The notes under the pieces are model-generated. The model saw nothing but the letters and a program-made list of their open reading frames with translations. It was not told the origin of the DNA and searched no databases. A DNA stretch of 6,152 bases from a bacterium (lineage in GTDB: Bacteria; Latescibacterota; UBA2968; GCA-2709665). Shown piece by piece: positions 1 through 6,152 of the stretch (positions are counted from its first letter, which is position 1; each line of letters opens with the position of its first letter). The translations under genes were made by a program, and so were the position numbers. The stretch covers positions 1 to 6,152 of the forward strand of contig JAQCGA010000265.1 in the NCBI GenBank assembly GCA_027619145.1, in the 5' to 3' direction.

Positions 1-1247
1 CCAACGAGCCGATCAACGCAACGCTGGTCAGTGCCGTAATCGCATTGGTCTTTGTCTCCCTTGGAGACGTGGACTTCGTTGCCCAGATCATCAGTATGTT
101 TTTCATGGTCACCTACGGTGCTCTGTGCGGCATCTCTTTCCTCGAACATTTTGCGGGCAATCCATCGTATCGCCCCTCGTTCCGCACCAAATGGTACCTC
201 TCACTGGCAGGCTCCGTAATGTGCTTCATCATGATGTTCCAGATGTCCACGGCATACGCGATCTTGTCTCTTTCCGTCATGTTCGCCATTTACCTGAGCA
301 TCCGCGCCACCCAAAAAGATGCCCGTGGCCTGGCAGCAATCTTCCAGGGAGTCACTTTCCAGATCACGCGTTGGTTACAAATCTTTCTCCAGAAACAACA
401 CGCCACCCAACACGCCGGAGACTGGCGGCCCTCTTTCATCGCCATCTCTCGGCACACCCTGGACCGGCTCGCGCCTTTCGAACTGCTGAAATGGATCTCT
501 CACCAGCACGGTTTTGGTACCTTCATCCATTACGAAGAAGGGTATCTGTCCAAGGAGCAGGTCACCGAATCCCGGCGTATTCTGAACCAGATGATCTCCA
601 GAACCGAAGCCAGCGGCGCTGGAATCTTCGTAGACACAATGGTCTCTCCCTCGTTCACAACAGCCCTTGCACAAAGCATTCAAATGCCCGGTGTCTCTGG
701 CCTGGAAAACAACAGCCTGCTCTTCGAATTCTCTGGAACCAATCCAGAAGACCTGGCCGAAATTGTCAAAAGTGGAAAAATGGGCGGCAACCTGGGATTT
801 AACGTCTGCGTGTTGCGTTCTTCGGAACATCACTTTGGATACAAACGCACCTTGCACGTCTGGCTCACCCGGTACGACGATCTCAACACCAACCTGATGA
901 TCTTGCTCGCCTATATCATCCTGGGCCACCCGGACTGGAAACACGCAGAAATTTCCATTTTCGCCACCTTCCCTACTCAGGAGCTGGCCGAACAGGTCAT
1001 TGACCTCAACGAGCGTATCGCTTCGGGTCGGTTGCCCATCTCGGCCCGAAACGTCCGCGCACTCCCTGCAGATGACGACGTCTCCCTCAGCCAACTGGTA
1101 GACGAACATTCCGCCGGGGCAGACCTCATCATCCTGGGATACAACCTGGATTTGCTGGAGAAGAAAGGAGAGGCAGTATTCCTTGTTCCCGGAATTGCCA
1201 AAGACGTACTTTTCGTGAACGCAAACCAGGAAATCACCATTTCCTGA
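1..1247 (+). CDS. SLC12-type cation-chloride cotransporter (APC superfamily), 5'-partial C-terminal part
   Basis: The reading frame is open from the first full codon at position 3 to TGA at 1245-1247, giving 414 visible residues; the start lies upstream of the window. The visible part opens with NEPINA, close to the NEPIRA motif before TM9 of the NKCC/KCC family. Hydrophobic segments follow at about residues 7-20, 22-43, 60-80 and 82-98, which I read as TM9-TM12. The stretch YRPSFRTKWYLSLAG matches the family's WRP.FKYYNKWLSL.G linker between TM10 and TM11. From about residue 138 (WRPSFIAIS) the protein is soluble and resembles the SLC12 C-terminal domain, a universal-stress-protein-like fold. 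It includes YDDLNTNLMILLAYIILG, like the DDGLTLLIPYLL segment, and a late ADLIILGYNL strand. The family carries out electroneutral cation-chloride (or, in some prokaryotic members, amino-acid) transport across the inner membrane. The ion-binding helices TM1, TM3, TM6 and TM8 lie outside the window, so the substrate cannot be judged. The in-frame TTG at 45 is not a start, because homology continues upstream of it. Confidence 0.88.
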   Translation, partial: NEPINATLVSAVIALVFVSLGDVDFVAQIISMFFMVTYGALCGISFLEHFAGNPSYRPSFRTKWYLSLAGSVMCFIMMFQMSTAYAILSLSVMFAIYLSIRATQKDARGLAAIFQGVTFQITRWLQIFLQKQHATQHAGDWRPSFIAISRHTLDRLAPFELLKWISHQHGFGTFIHYEEGYLSKEQVTESRRILNQMISRTEASGAGIFVDTMVSPSFTTALAQSIQMPGVSGLENNSLLFEFSGTNPEDLAEIVKSGKMGGNLGFNVCVLRSSEHHFGYKRTLHVWLTRYDDLNTNLMILLAYIILGHPDWKHAEISIFATFPTQELAEQVIDLNERIASGRLPISARNVRALPADDDVSLSQLVDEHSAGADLIILGYNLDLLEKKGEAVFLVPGIAKDVLFVNANQEITIS

Positions 1248-1295
1248 GATAGATGGGATAGGCATTCCCACACCAGCCATTCACCATATCACCTC

Positions 1296-1302
1296 AAGGA
1301 GG
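1296..1302 (+). promoter_or_regulatory. Shine-Dalgarno of the coiled-coil lipoprotein gene
   Basis: AAGGAGG is a full-strength Shine-Dalgarno placed 4 nt before ATG 1307. It selects this ATG over the in-frame ATG at 1319, which would lie 16 nt away and would shorten the signal peptide. The 59-bp gap after the transporter stop (1248-1306) holds no clear terminator hairpin or promoter, so readthrough from the transporter gene is possible. Confidence 0.8.
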
Positions 1303-1306
1303 CCCC

Positions 1307-2104
1307 ATGCAGAAGTATATGTTCCCCGCCGTGCTGACACTGGTATTTATGGTTGTTTCCTGTTCACCAAAAGAAGACCCGTACGTCGCCAAGTTGGAAG
1401 AAAAAGTCCAGGCATACGGTGGCCAGATCGACTCCCTGAATGCTGTTGTCATAGGTTTTTCTGACCAATTGCAAAACTACCGCACCCAGGTGGATTCCGC
1501 GCGCACGGCCAACAAAACCCTGGTAACTGCGCTACAAAAAATGACGGACTCCATGCAAGAATACCAGGGTCTCTACAACAAGCAGGTAGCACTCAATGCC
1601 GAACTCCGCACCGAGGTAAAACAACTTCGAACCGAACGAGACCGCTCGAAGGAACACGCCCGGAAGCTGGAAAGCCGCGTGGACAGCCTGGACAACGAAC
1701 TGGATGTACAGCGCAGCCGCATCGCTCGTCTGGAAGGGCAGGTCAAGGAATCCGCTCGGCGCGAAGCCGAAGCCGTCAAAGCCATCACCTCGGTCTTTGT
1801 TCTTTCCGGTACCCGGGAAACCCTGGAAAAGCCTGGCTACCTTGAAGTCAAACAGGCCACCATTTTCTCCGACACGTACAAACTGGTGAACTTTCCAGAC
1901 GTGAACGACAACCGTATAAAAAAGGTAGGCCTGAACGAAGGATTGGAACTGGATGGAGAAGTTCGCTACGTAGTTGATCGCTACGGCAAGCTTACAAAAG
2001 GCAAAGGCTACCAGATCTCGCAGACCGGTACAGGACGTTCCCTGGTCATCTTCATGGAATCTTTACTTGAAGGACAGCGCGTCCTGATTGTGATGAAAAA
2101 GTAG
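1307..2104 (+). CDS. Coiled-coil lipoprotein with small C-terminal domain, function unknown
   Basis: This 265-residue protein starts at ATG 1307, behind a perfect Shine-Dalgarno. Residues 1-18 form a short lipoprotein signal (MQKYMFPAVLTLVFMVVS) ending in a lipobox VVS-C, so C19 is the predicted lipidated residue. SPKEDP follows, with no aspartate at +2, which is compatible with sorting to the outer membrane. Residues about 26-158 are rich in Glu, Lys, Arg, Gln and Leu with heptad-like spacing (KLEEKVQ, ELRTEVKQLRTERDR, KLESRVDSLDNELDVQ) and should form a long coiled coil. From S162 a compact domain with beta-like segments begins with SVFVLSGTRETLEKPGYL. It resembles the YYVVGTKKELKEKG-type motif I remember from uncharacterised Bacteroidota coiled-coil lipoproteins; this is recall, not a search. 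The likely place is the periplasm, anchored to a membrane and reaching inward as a spacer or scaffold. No catalytic motif is visible. It is 59 bp after the transporter and 112 bp before the dikinase-like gene, so an operon is possible but not shown. Confidence 0.85.
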   Translation: MQKYMFPAVLTLVFMVVSCSPKEDPYVAKLEEKVQAYGGQIDSLNAVVIGFSDQLQNYRTQVDSARTANKTLVTALQKMTDSMQEYQGLYNKQVALNAELRTEVKQLRTERDRSKEHARKLESRVDSLDNELDVQRSRIARLEGQVKESARREAEAVKAITSVFVLSGTRETLEKPGYLEVKQATIFSDTYKLVNFPDVNDNRIKKVGLNEGLELDGEVRYVVDRYGKLTKGKGYQISQTGTGRSLVIFMESLLEGQRVLIVMKK

Positions 2105-2172
2105 ACCTGTACCAAAAATCGGTATTGTGTCTGCAAAAGCCTCTGACCGTTCAATCGAGCTACGTCCCAGAA

Positions 2173-2205
2173 GGGTCCCGGAGAAGGTTGACCTCTCCGG
2201 GACCC
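2173..2205 (+). promoter_or_regulatory. Perfect 12-bp-stem hairpin directly before the dikinase Shine-Dalgarno
   Basis: GGGTCCCGGAGA (2173-2184) and TCTCCGGGACCC (2194-2205) are exact reverse complements, separated by the 9-nt loop AGGTTGACC. The structure sits in the 112-bp gap between the lipoprotein and dikinase-like genes and ends one base before the AGGAG Shine-Dalgarno. No T-tract follows, so it is not a classical intrinsic terminator. It could be an RNA element controlling translation or mRNA processing, a weak attenuator, or a protein-binding inverted repeat in DNA. The TCTCC of the right arm could also pair with GGAGA at 2207-2211, which contains the Shine-Dalgarno core. The rest of the gap (2105-2172) shows nothing I can name. 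Confidence 0.75.
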
Positions 2206-2210
2206 AGGAG
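2206..2210 (+). promoter_or_regulatory. Shine-Dalgarno that decides the dikinase start
   Basis: AGGAG lies 6 nt before ATG 2217, an ideal spacing. It supports ATG 2217 over the upstream in-frame GTG at 2127, which has no comparable site and would place 30 hydrophilic residues before the signal peptide and translate through the hairpin. It also beats ATG 2229, 18 nt downstream of the motif. Confidence 0.8.
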
Positions 2211-2216
2211 ACCCTG

Positions 2217-5141
2217 ATGTTGACCCGGATGAATCTTACCACGCGAGTCCTGCTTGCCGGATGGCTCCTTCTTCTCATGGGCCCGGGCACCTCTGCAGCC
2301 CAACCGGCTTCCAGCACGGAGATCCAACGCCTGGTCCAGGCCTTCAAGGCCGACCCCCGGGGTCCTTATCAGGGCATCCGCTGGTTCTGCCCGGACGGCA
2401 CGGTCCGCCCTGCCCAGTCACCTTGCCCGGAACCCGGCGGTATACAACACGCGCTACTACGTGACGACGTCCAGAACCTGGCGAGAACACACGGCATCTA
2501 TCTGGGCCAGATCCTGGCGGGCACACCGAATAAAGCATTCCTGGACGCCTCCAACCACAACGTCCGCCTGAAACAATATCAGATAGAGAGATACCTCCAG
2601 TCGGTGGACAACGGCTGGATTGTACGCAAAGCCCGCTATTACCGGGGTGCCGTACAGGCCGAAGATGAAGACGCCTGGGGCAAGGTTTTTCTCACCGAGA
2701 TGCTGTCCGAAAACGAACGGCTCAACACACAATTTTTCCTCATGCGCCAGGCCTGCAGAGACATTCCGCACAGCGCCGGCGACAACCGATTGCGCAACAT
2801 TCGAGGACTGGCAAAAACACTGGGAGACTCTCTTACAAACTTCCAGAATTTACGCATCAAAATTCACGGTCAGCCAGACGCAACAGATCTGGACAGCGTA
2901 AAAACCTTCCGTGCCCGAAACCTCTTCAGCGCTACCGTAGACAGCCTCTTCAATGACCTGGAAGCCAACCTCACCGCAGTCTATTTGACCCCAGACAACC
3001 ACCGCCTGGTCAGCCTGGTTCAACGCCTTCCCGCACGTTCTATCATAACAGATCGAACCCGTGACGCAATCGAAATCCTCAACCGGCAAGACCCGGCCCG
3101 CGCCTGTATCAGCCTTTCCGAATTGATGTGGGACATCCGCCTCTTGCTGCCGGAAACTGCTCCGGGTCCAAATCGCCTGGCCCTGATGGACCTGTCTCTT
3201 GAACTCGAAACCGTCCTGATGAAAACAGCAGCGACCTGGCACCCTTCTACGTCCGGCTCTTTGCTCGAAAAAGCGTACGGCCTGGCAAAGGCCTCTGCCG
3301 CGTGCGGCTTCCTCGAAATCTGGGAATGGAAGGCCCTGGAACCCGAACTCGCGGGACAAGCTACCGGTATTGTGCCACTTGAAACGCTCTTGCGCAGAAC
3401 CAGCGTCGCGCGCAGGGCCGTTAACTGGGGTGCGGCCACGGTACGGGTCGTGTACGAAACAACCGCGCACCTTTTCAGTCCCTTCGAACCTCTCGCCGCA
3501 GGATTTATAGACGACCGCATCCGATCCTCCATCCTGCTCAATCTGGGAAGCACAAGCGGACAATTGGCCGACCTCTCGGCCCGCCTCTCAGGCCTCTCGA
3601 ACCAGGTGATCGGCCTGGAAGACCAGGCGCAAATCCTGGGGCTCAATCCCGGTTTTGCCGTAGGCGAACTCGAGGTGATTACCGGCCCACCAGAAGACGT
3701 GGACTTCCACCCGGACCGGATCTATCTCCTCCAGCGCGCCCCGGCCGAAATGAAACCCGTTGCTGGCATTGCCACCGTCTCCGAAGGCAACACCGTTTCT
3801 CACGTCCAACTCCTTGCCCGCAACCTGGGAATTCCCAATGCGGTTCTCTCCCCACAAACGCTCAACGCTTTGCTTCCGTACTCAGGCCAGCGTTTCTTCT
3901 ATGCCGTATCTCCGCGCGGTGCCGTGGTACTCAAGCCTGCATCCGAAATGACAACAGAGGAAGCCGCCCTGGTCGAAGTACGAACGCGCCGGGAAGAAAT
4001 GGTCACCGTCCCCACAGACCGCATCGACCTTTCCGTGGCCCGGTTGCTCCCCCTTATCGATCTAAACGCTACGGACTCCGGCCGCCTCTGCGGTCCCAAG
4101 GCCGCCAACCTGGGACAGTTGCGCACGCTTTTTCCAAACCGGGTTGCACCCGGCCTGGTCATCCCCTTCGGCATCTTCCGGCAACACCTGGACCAGCCCA
4201 TGCCCGGAACCGGGGTGAGTTTCTGGGAATTTCTACAAGATACATTCGAAAACGCAGAAATGGCCAGGCATCAAAACACGCCCTCTACCGAAATCGACCG
4301 TCGGGTTCTGGGCAGACTTTCACAACTACGCGAAGCCATCCAGAAAATCCCTTTCTTGCCCGAATTCGGAGAAACACTCGAACGCAGCTTCCTGGACGTC
4401 TTTGAAGCGCCCTTTGGAAACGTGCCCATTTTTGTCCGTAGCGACACCAACATGGAAGACCTGAAAGAATTTACCGGTGCCGGACTCAACCTCACGGTAC
4501 CCAACGTACTCGAACGCGAACAGGTTCTACAGGCCATCCGCAACGTTTGGGCCTCTCCATATACCGAACGCAGCTACCGGTGGCGTCAGAAATACTTGCT
4601 CAACCCGGAAAACGTGTACCCCTCCATTCTCCTCCTTCGCAGCGTCAACGTAGAAAAATCCGGCGTTCTCATCACCACAGGCGTAACCTCCGGTAACTCT
4701 GCCGACCTCACAGCAGCTTTTAACCGGGGCGTAGGCGGTGCCGTAGAAGGCCAGGCCGCCGAATCCTATTTGCTCCAGGCAGAAGGGAACGATATCCTGC
4801 TGTCTCCTTCCCGCGAGCCCGTGTACACATCCCTCCCGCCCTCTGGTGGCGTGCGAAAAATACATACAACGTTCGAACATTCCGTGCTGAACTGGGCCGA
4901 ACGGTCCGCACTCCGCCGGCAGGCCATCGAAATTCGCGCCCGCCTTCCAGGCACCCCCGGCATCGAATCCAATGGCCCCTTCGACGTAGAATTGGGATTC
5001 CTGGATGGCGAAATCTGGCTCTTCCAGGTACGCCCCTTTGTAGAAAATCGCCGCGCCCGTTCCTCCACCTATCTCCAGAGCCTGGACCCCGAGTTGCCTG
5101 AAGACGCCGAGGTCAATCTGAAAGAGGAACTCAAACCATGA
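2217..5141 (+). CDS. Exported PPDK/glucan-water-dikinase-like protein (phosphohistidine + ATP-grasp), substrate unknown
   Basis: A 974-residue protein, numbered from ATG 2217. Residues 1-28 look like a Sec signal peptide: basic start, hydrophobic core VLLAGWLLLLMG, and cleavage probably after SAA. Residues about 30-480 are an unrecognised, mostly helical region with C58 and C70 close together and a conserved-looking segment FEPLAAGFIDDRIRSS (423-438). Residues about 483-590 form the swivelling phosphohistidine domain, with TVSHVQLLARNLGIP and catalytic H529. Residues about 612-945 form the PPDK N-terminal ATP-grasp domain (PF01326 type): CGPKAANLG (K628), FVRSDTNMED (R741), GVLITTGVTSG, AFNRGVGGAVEGQ, and DVELGFLDGEIWLFQVRP (D923, E925, Q937, R939). 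These match the ATP-site residues I recall for Clostridium symbiosum PPDK (K22, R92, D321, E323, Q335, R337), with the same spacing. In this family ATP phosphorylates the histidine, which passes phosphate to an acceptor. The PEP/pyruvate TIM barrel is absent, so plain PEP synthase or PPDK activity is unlikely. The domain order matches glucan water dikinase, but I see no starch-binding module. The stop overlaps the next start. Confidence 0.85.
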   Translation: MLTRMNLTTRVLLAGWLLLLMGPGTSAAQPASSTEIQRLVQAFKADPRGPYQGIRWFCPDGTVRPAQSPCPEPGGIQHALLRDDVQNLARTHGIYLGQILAGTPNKAFLDASNHNVRLKQYQIERYLQSVDNGWIVRKARYYRGAVQAEDEDAWGKVFLTEMLSENERLNTQFFLMRQACRDIPHSAGDNRLRNIRGLAKTLGDSLTNFQNLRIKIHGQPDATDLDSVKTFRARNLFSATVDSLFNDLEANLTAVYLTPDNHRLVSLVQRLPARSIITDRTRDAIEILNRQDPARACISLSELMWDIRLLLPETAPGPNRLALMDLSLELETVLMKTAATWHPSTSGSLLEKAYGLAKASAACGFLEIWEWKALEPELAGQATGIVPLETLLRRTSVARRAVNWGAATVRVVYETTAHLFSPFEPLAAGFIDDRIRSSILLNLGSTSGQLADLSARLSGLSNQVIGLEDQAQILGLNPGFAVGELEVITGPPEDVDFHPDRIYLLQRAPAEMKPVAGIATVSEGNTVSHVQLLARNLGIPNAVLSPQTLNALLPYSGQRFFYAVSPRGAVVLKPASEMTTEEAALVEVRTRREEMVTVPTDRIDLSVARLLPLIDLNATDSGRLCGPKAANLGQLRTLFPNRVAPGLVIPFGIFRQHLDQPMPGTGVSFWEFLQDTFENAEMARHQNTPSTEIDRRVLGRLSQLREAIQKIPFLPEFGETLERSFLDVFEAPFGNVPIFVRSDTNMEDLKEFTGAGLNLTVPNVLEREQVLQAIRNVWASPYTERSYRWRQKYLLNPENVYPSILLLRSVNVEKSGVLITTGVTSGNSADLTAAFNRGVGGAVEGQAAESYLLQAEGNDILLSPSREPVYTSLPPSGGVRKIHTTFEHSVLNWAERSALRRQAIEIRARLPGTPGIESNGPFDVELGFLDGEIWLFQVRPFVENRRARSSTYLQSLDPELPEDAEVNLKEELKP
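5123..5128 (+). promoter_or_regulatory. Shine-Dalgarno inside the dikinase 3' end, serving the serine hydrolase
   Basis: AGAGGA at 5123-5128 lies 9 nt before ATG 5138, within the last codons of the dikinase-like gene. With the ATGA stop/start overlap it points to translational coupling of the two proteins. Confidence 0.6.
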
Positions 5142-6152
5142 TCCCACGTCTGCTGGTTACCGCACTGCTCCTGCTGTTGTCCGCCGCTTACCTGCGTGCC
5201 TACCCAATAGATGGGTACGAACAAACCGGAATCCGGCGCCTCGAACGCACCCGCCTAAATATTGAAAGCGGCCGCTCCGCCCTTCCATCCGGCGCTCGGA
5301 ACTCCCTGGCAGACATCCGCCTGAACCTGGCCGATTCCGCAGGTCTCGAAAACGAGGCCTTTCCCGCACCGGATCCTGCCCTGCAGAAACGCCTGGAATC
5401 CCTCTTTCCGGACCGGCACGAAAGCTACTCCGTTGCACTTTTGGATCTCCGGCAAGAAGGCCCACCACGGTTTGCGGCTTACCAGGCAGACCGAACGTTT
5501 TCGCCCGGTAGCGTGGGCAAACTCGCCATTGCCGCCGGTCTCTTCAATGAACTGCGCAACCTGTTCCCAGATGATCCCGAAGCGCGTCAATCCCTTTTGC
5601 GCACCCGAAAAATTGGTGCCGGGAAATGGATTCTGGGCGATCACCACGAAGTTCCCCTATACACCCCAGAAGATAGCAGCTTCGTTTCTCGCCCCATTCA
5701 GGAAGGGGACGTTTTCTCGCTCTACGAGTGGACAGATCACATGCTCTCGGCCAGCGCCAATTCTGCCGCCAGCACCGTCTGGAAAGAAATCATGCTCATG
5801 CGTGCCTTCGCACAAAACTACCCTCCCTCGCCGGAACAGGAAGAAGCCTTTTTTCGAACTACCTCAAAAGCCGAACTCGGCCGCATGGCCCTCTCCGTGG
5901 TAAACGACCCACTCCGTGCCTCTGGCATTGCAGAACAGGACTGGAGGCTGGGTTCTTTTTTTACTGGAACCGGGCAGCGTATGGTCCCCTCAGGCGGAGG
6001 CAGCCATGCCAGCCCCCGGGGCCTCCTTCTCTTCCTCATGCGCCTCGAACAGGGCCGCGTGGTGGACGCCTGGTCCAGCCTGGAAATCAAGCGACTCCTG
6101 TATATGACTGCGAAACGTATCCGCTACGCCTCCTCACCTGCGCTTTCAAAAT
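5138..6152 (+). CDS. Exported serine hydrolase of the beta-lactamase / penicillin-binding fold, 3'-partial
   Basis: The frame is open from ATG 5138 to the window end, giving 338 residues without a stop; the C-terminus is missing. The start overlaps the dikinase stop by 4 bp (ATGA) and has a Shine-Dalgarno at 5123-5128. Residues 1-21 (MIPRLLVTALLLLLSAAYLRA) are a likely Sec signal peptide. After a short N-terminal segment, residues 97-138 read like a class A-type core: YSVALLDLR strand, then FSPGSVGKLAIAAGLFNEL, with SxxK as S125-V-G-K128, the acylating serine and its lysine. HMLSASANSAAS gives the SxN motif S206-A-N208 on the second wall of the active site. The helical ASPRGLLLFLMRLEQGRVVD (291-310) and SSLEIKRLL match the helices before the KTG strand, which would lie beyond the window. 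The class A deacylation motif ExxLN is not visible. The likely role is an exported peptidoglycan or ester hydrolase or peptidase; resistance to beta-lactams should not be assumed. It is absent from stop-to-stop gene lists because it is cut by the window edge. Confidence 0.82.
   Translation, partial: MIPRLLVTALLLLLSAAYLRAYPIDGYEQTGIRRLERTRLNIESGRSALPSGARNSLADIRLNLADSAGLENEAFPAPDPALQKRLESLFPDRHESYSVALLDLRQEGPPRFAAYQADRTFSPGSVGKLAIAAGLFNELRNLFPDDPEARQSLLRTRKIGAGKWILGDHHEVPLYTPEDSSFVSRPIQEGDVFSLYEWTDHMLSASANSAASTVWKEIMLMRAFAQNYPPSPEQEEAFFRTTSKAELGRMALSVVNDPLRASGIAEQDWRLGSFFTGTGQRMVPSGGGSHASPRGLLLFLMRLEQGRVVDAWSSLEIKRLLYMTAKRIRYASSPALSK

Noticed and set aside
375..1280. A 301-residue open frame on the minus strand opposite the transporter.
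   Set aside because: The + strand frame shows clear SLC12 homology. The minus frame is a by-product of GC-biased codons and has no recognisable domain.
2086..2130. A possible promoter for the dikinase-like gene (TATTGT at 2123-2128 as a -10 box).
   Set aside because: No matching -35 element at the right distance and no Bacteroidota-type TAnnTTTG box; too weak to report.
2173..2205. Reading the 12-bp hairpin as the intrinsic terminator of the lipoprotein gene.
   Set aside because: No T-tract follows the right arm; AGGAGACCCTGATG comes next. It lies 68 bp after the stop and touches the next ribosome site, so a regulatory role fits better, though weak termination cannot be excluded.
2127..2216. 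An in-frame GTG at 2127 that would lengthen the dikinase-like protein by 30 residues.
   Set aside because: It has no good Shine-Dalgarno, puts a hydrophilic tail before a clear signal peptide and runs through the hairpin. ATG 2217 has AGGAG at ideal spacing.
2850..3563. A 237-residue minus-strand open frame opposite the dikinase N-terminal region, with another at 3020-3646.
   Set aside because: Both overlap a continuous + strand gene with motifs on both sides; composition looks like antisense shadow and no start signal or domain is evident.
4527..5147. A 206-residue minus-strand open frame opposite the ATP-grasp domain.
   Set aside because: The + strand encodes the conserved ATP-site motifs through this stretch; the minus translation shows no family features.
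5433..5903. A 156-residue + strand open frame inside the serine hydrolase region.
   Set aside because: It is out of frame with the SxxK and SxN motifs. The true gene is the frame from ATG 5138, which stays open to the window end.
5138..6152. Calling the last gene an antibiotic-resistance beta-lactamase.
   Set aside because: The ExxLN motif is not visible, the KTG region is outside the window, and the spacing of the motifs is unusual. Only the fold family is supported.

Overview
The window carries four protein-coding genes in a row on the + strand and no recognisable RNA genes, mobile elements, CRISPR arrays or long repeats. Two genes run off the window: the first lacks its 5' part and the last lacks its 3' end. 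Coding density is high and the DNA is moderately GC-rich, with one codon style throughout and no sign of recent transfer. The mix suggests a Gram-negative, FCB-type (Bacteroidota-like) bacterium: an SLC12-type cation-chloride cotransporter homologue, a coiled-coil lipoprotein whose C-terminal motif resembles lipoproteins I associate with Bacteroidota, and exported enzymes. That assignment is an inference from a few proteins, so treat it as weak.

Layout: (1) 1-1247, the C-terminal part of a bacterial SLC12/APC-superfamily cation-chloride cotransporter (last membrane helices plus the soluble regulatory domain). (2) 1307-2104, a 265-residue lipoprotein with a long coiled coil and a small C-terminal domain. 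(3) A 112-bp gap with a perfect 12-bp-stem hairpin that ends exactly where the next Shine-Dalgarno begins. (4) 2217-5141, a 974-residue protein with an apparent Sec signal peptide, a large uncharacterised N-terminal region, a swivelling phosphohistidine domain and a C-terminal PPDK/PEP-synthase-type ATP-grasp domain. (5) 5138-6152, overlapping the previous gene by 4 bp (ATGA), an exported serine hydrolase of the beta-lactamase/penicillin-binding fold, cut by the window end.

The most interesting part is the pair at 2217-6152. The dikinase-like protein has its domains in the order used by glucan water dikinases (phosphohistidine then ATP-binding), keeps the residues that bind ATP and carry phosphate in the family, lacks the PEP/pyruvate TIM barrel, and yet appears to be exported, to a compartment normally thought to lack ATP. 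It is translationally coupled to an exported SxxK serine hydrolase. Together they look like an uncharacterised two-enzyme envelope system, perhaps phosphorylating and trimming a cell-wall or surface polymer. The substrate and pathway are unknown and this role is inference. The lipoprotein and the transporter upstream share the strand but need not belong to the same functional unit.
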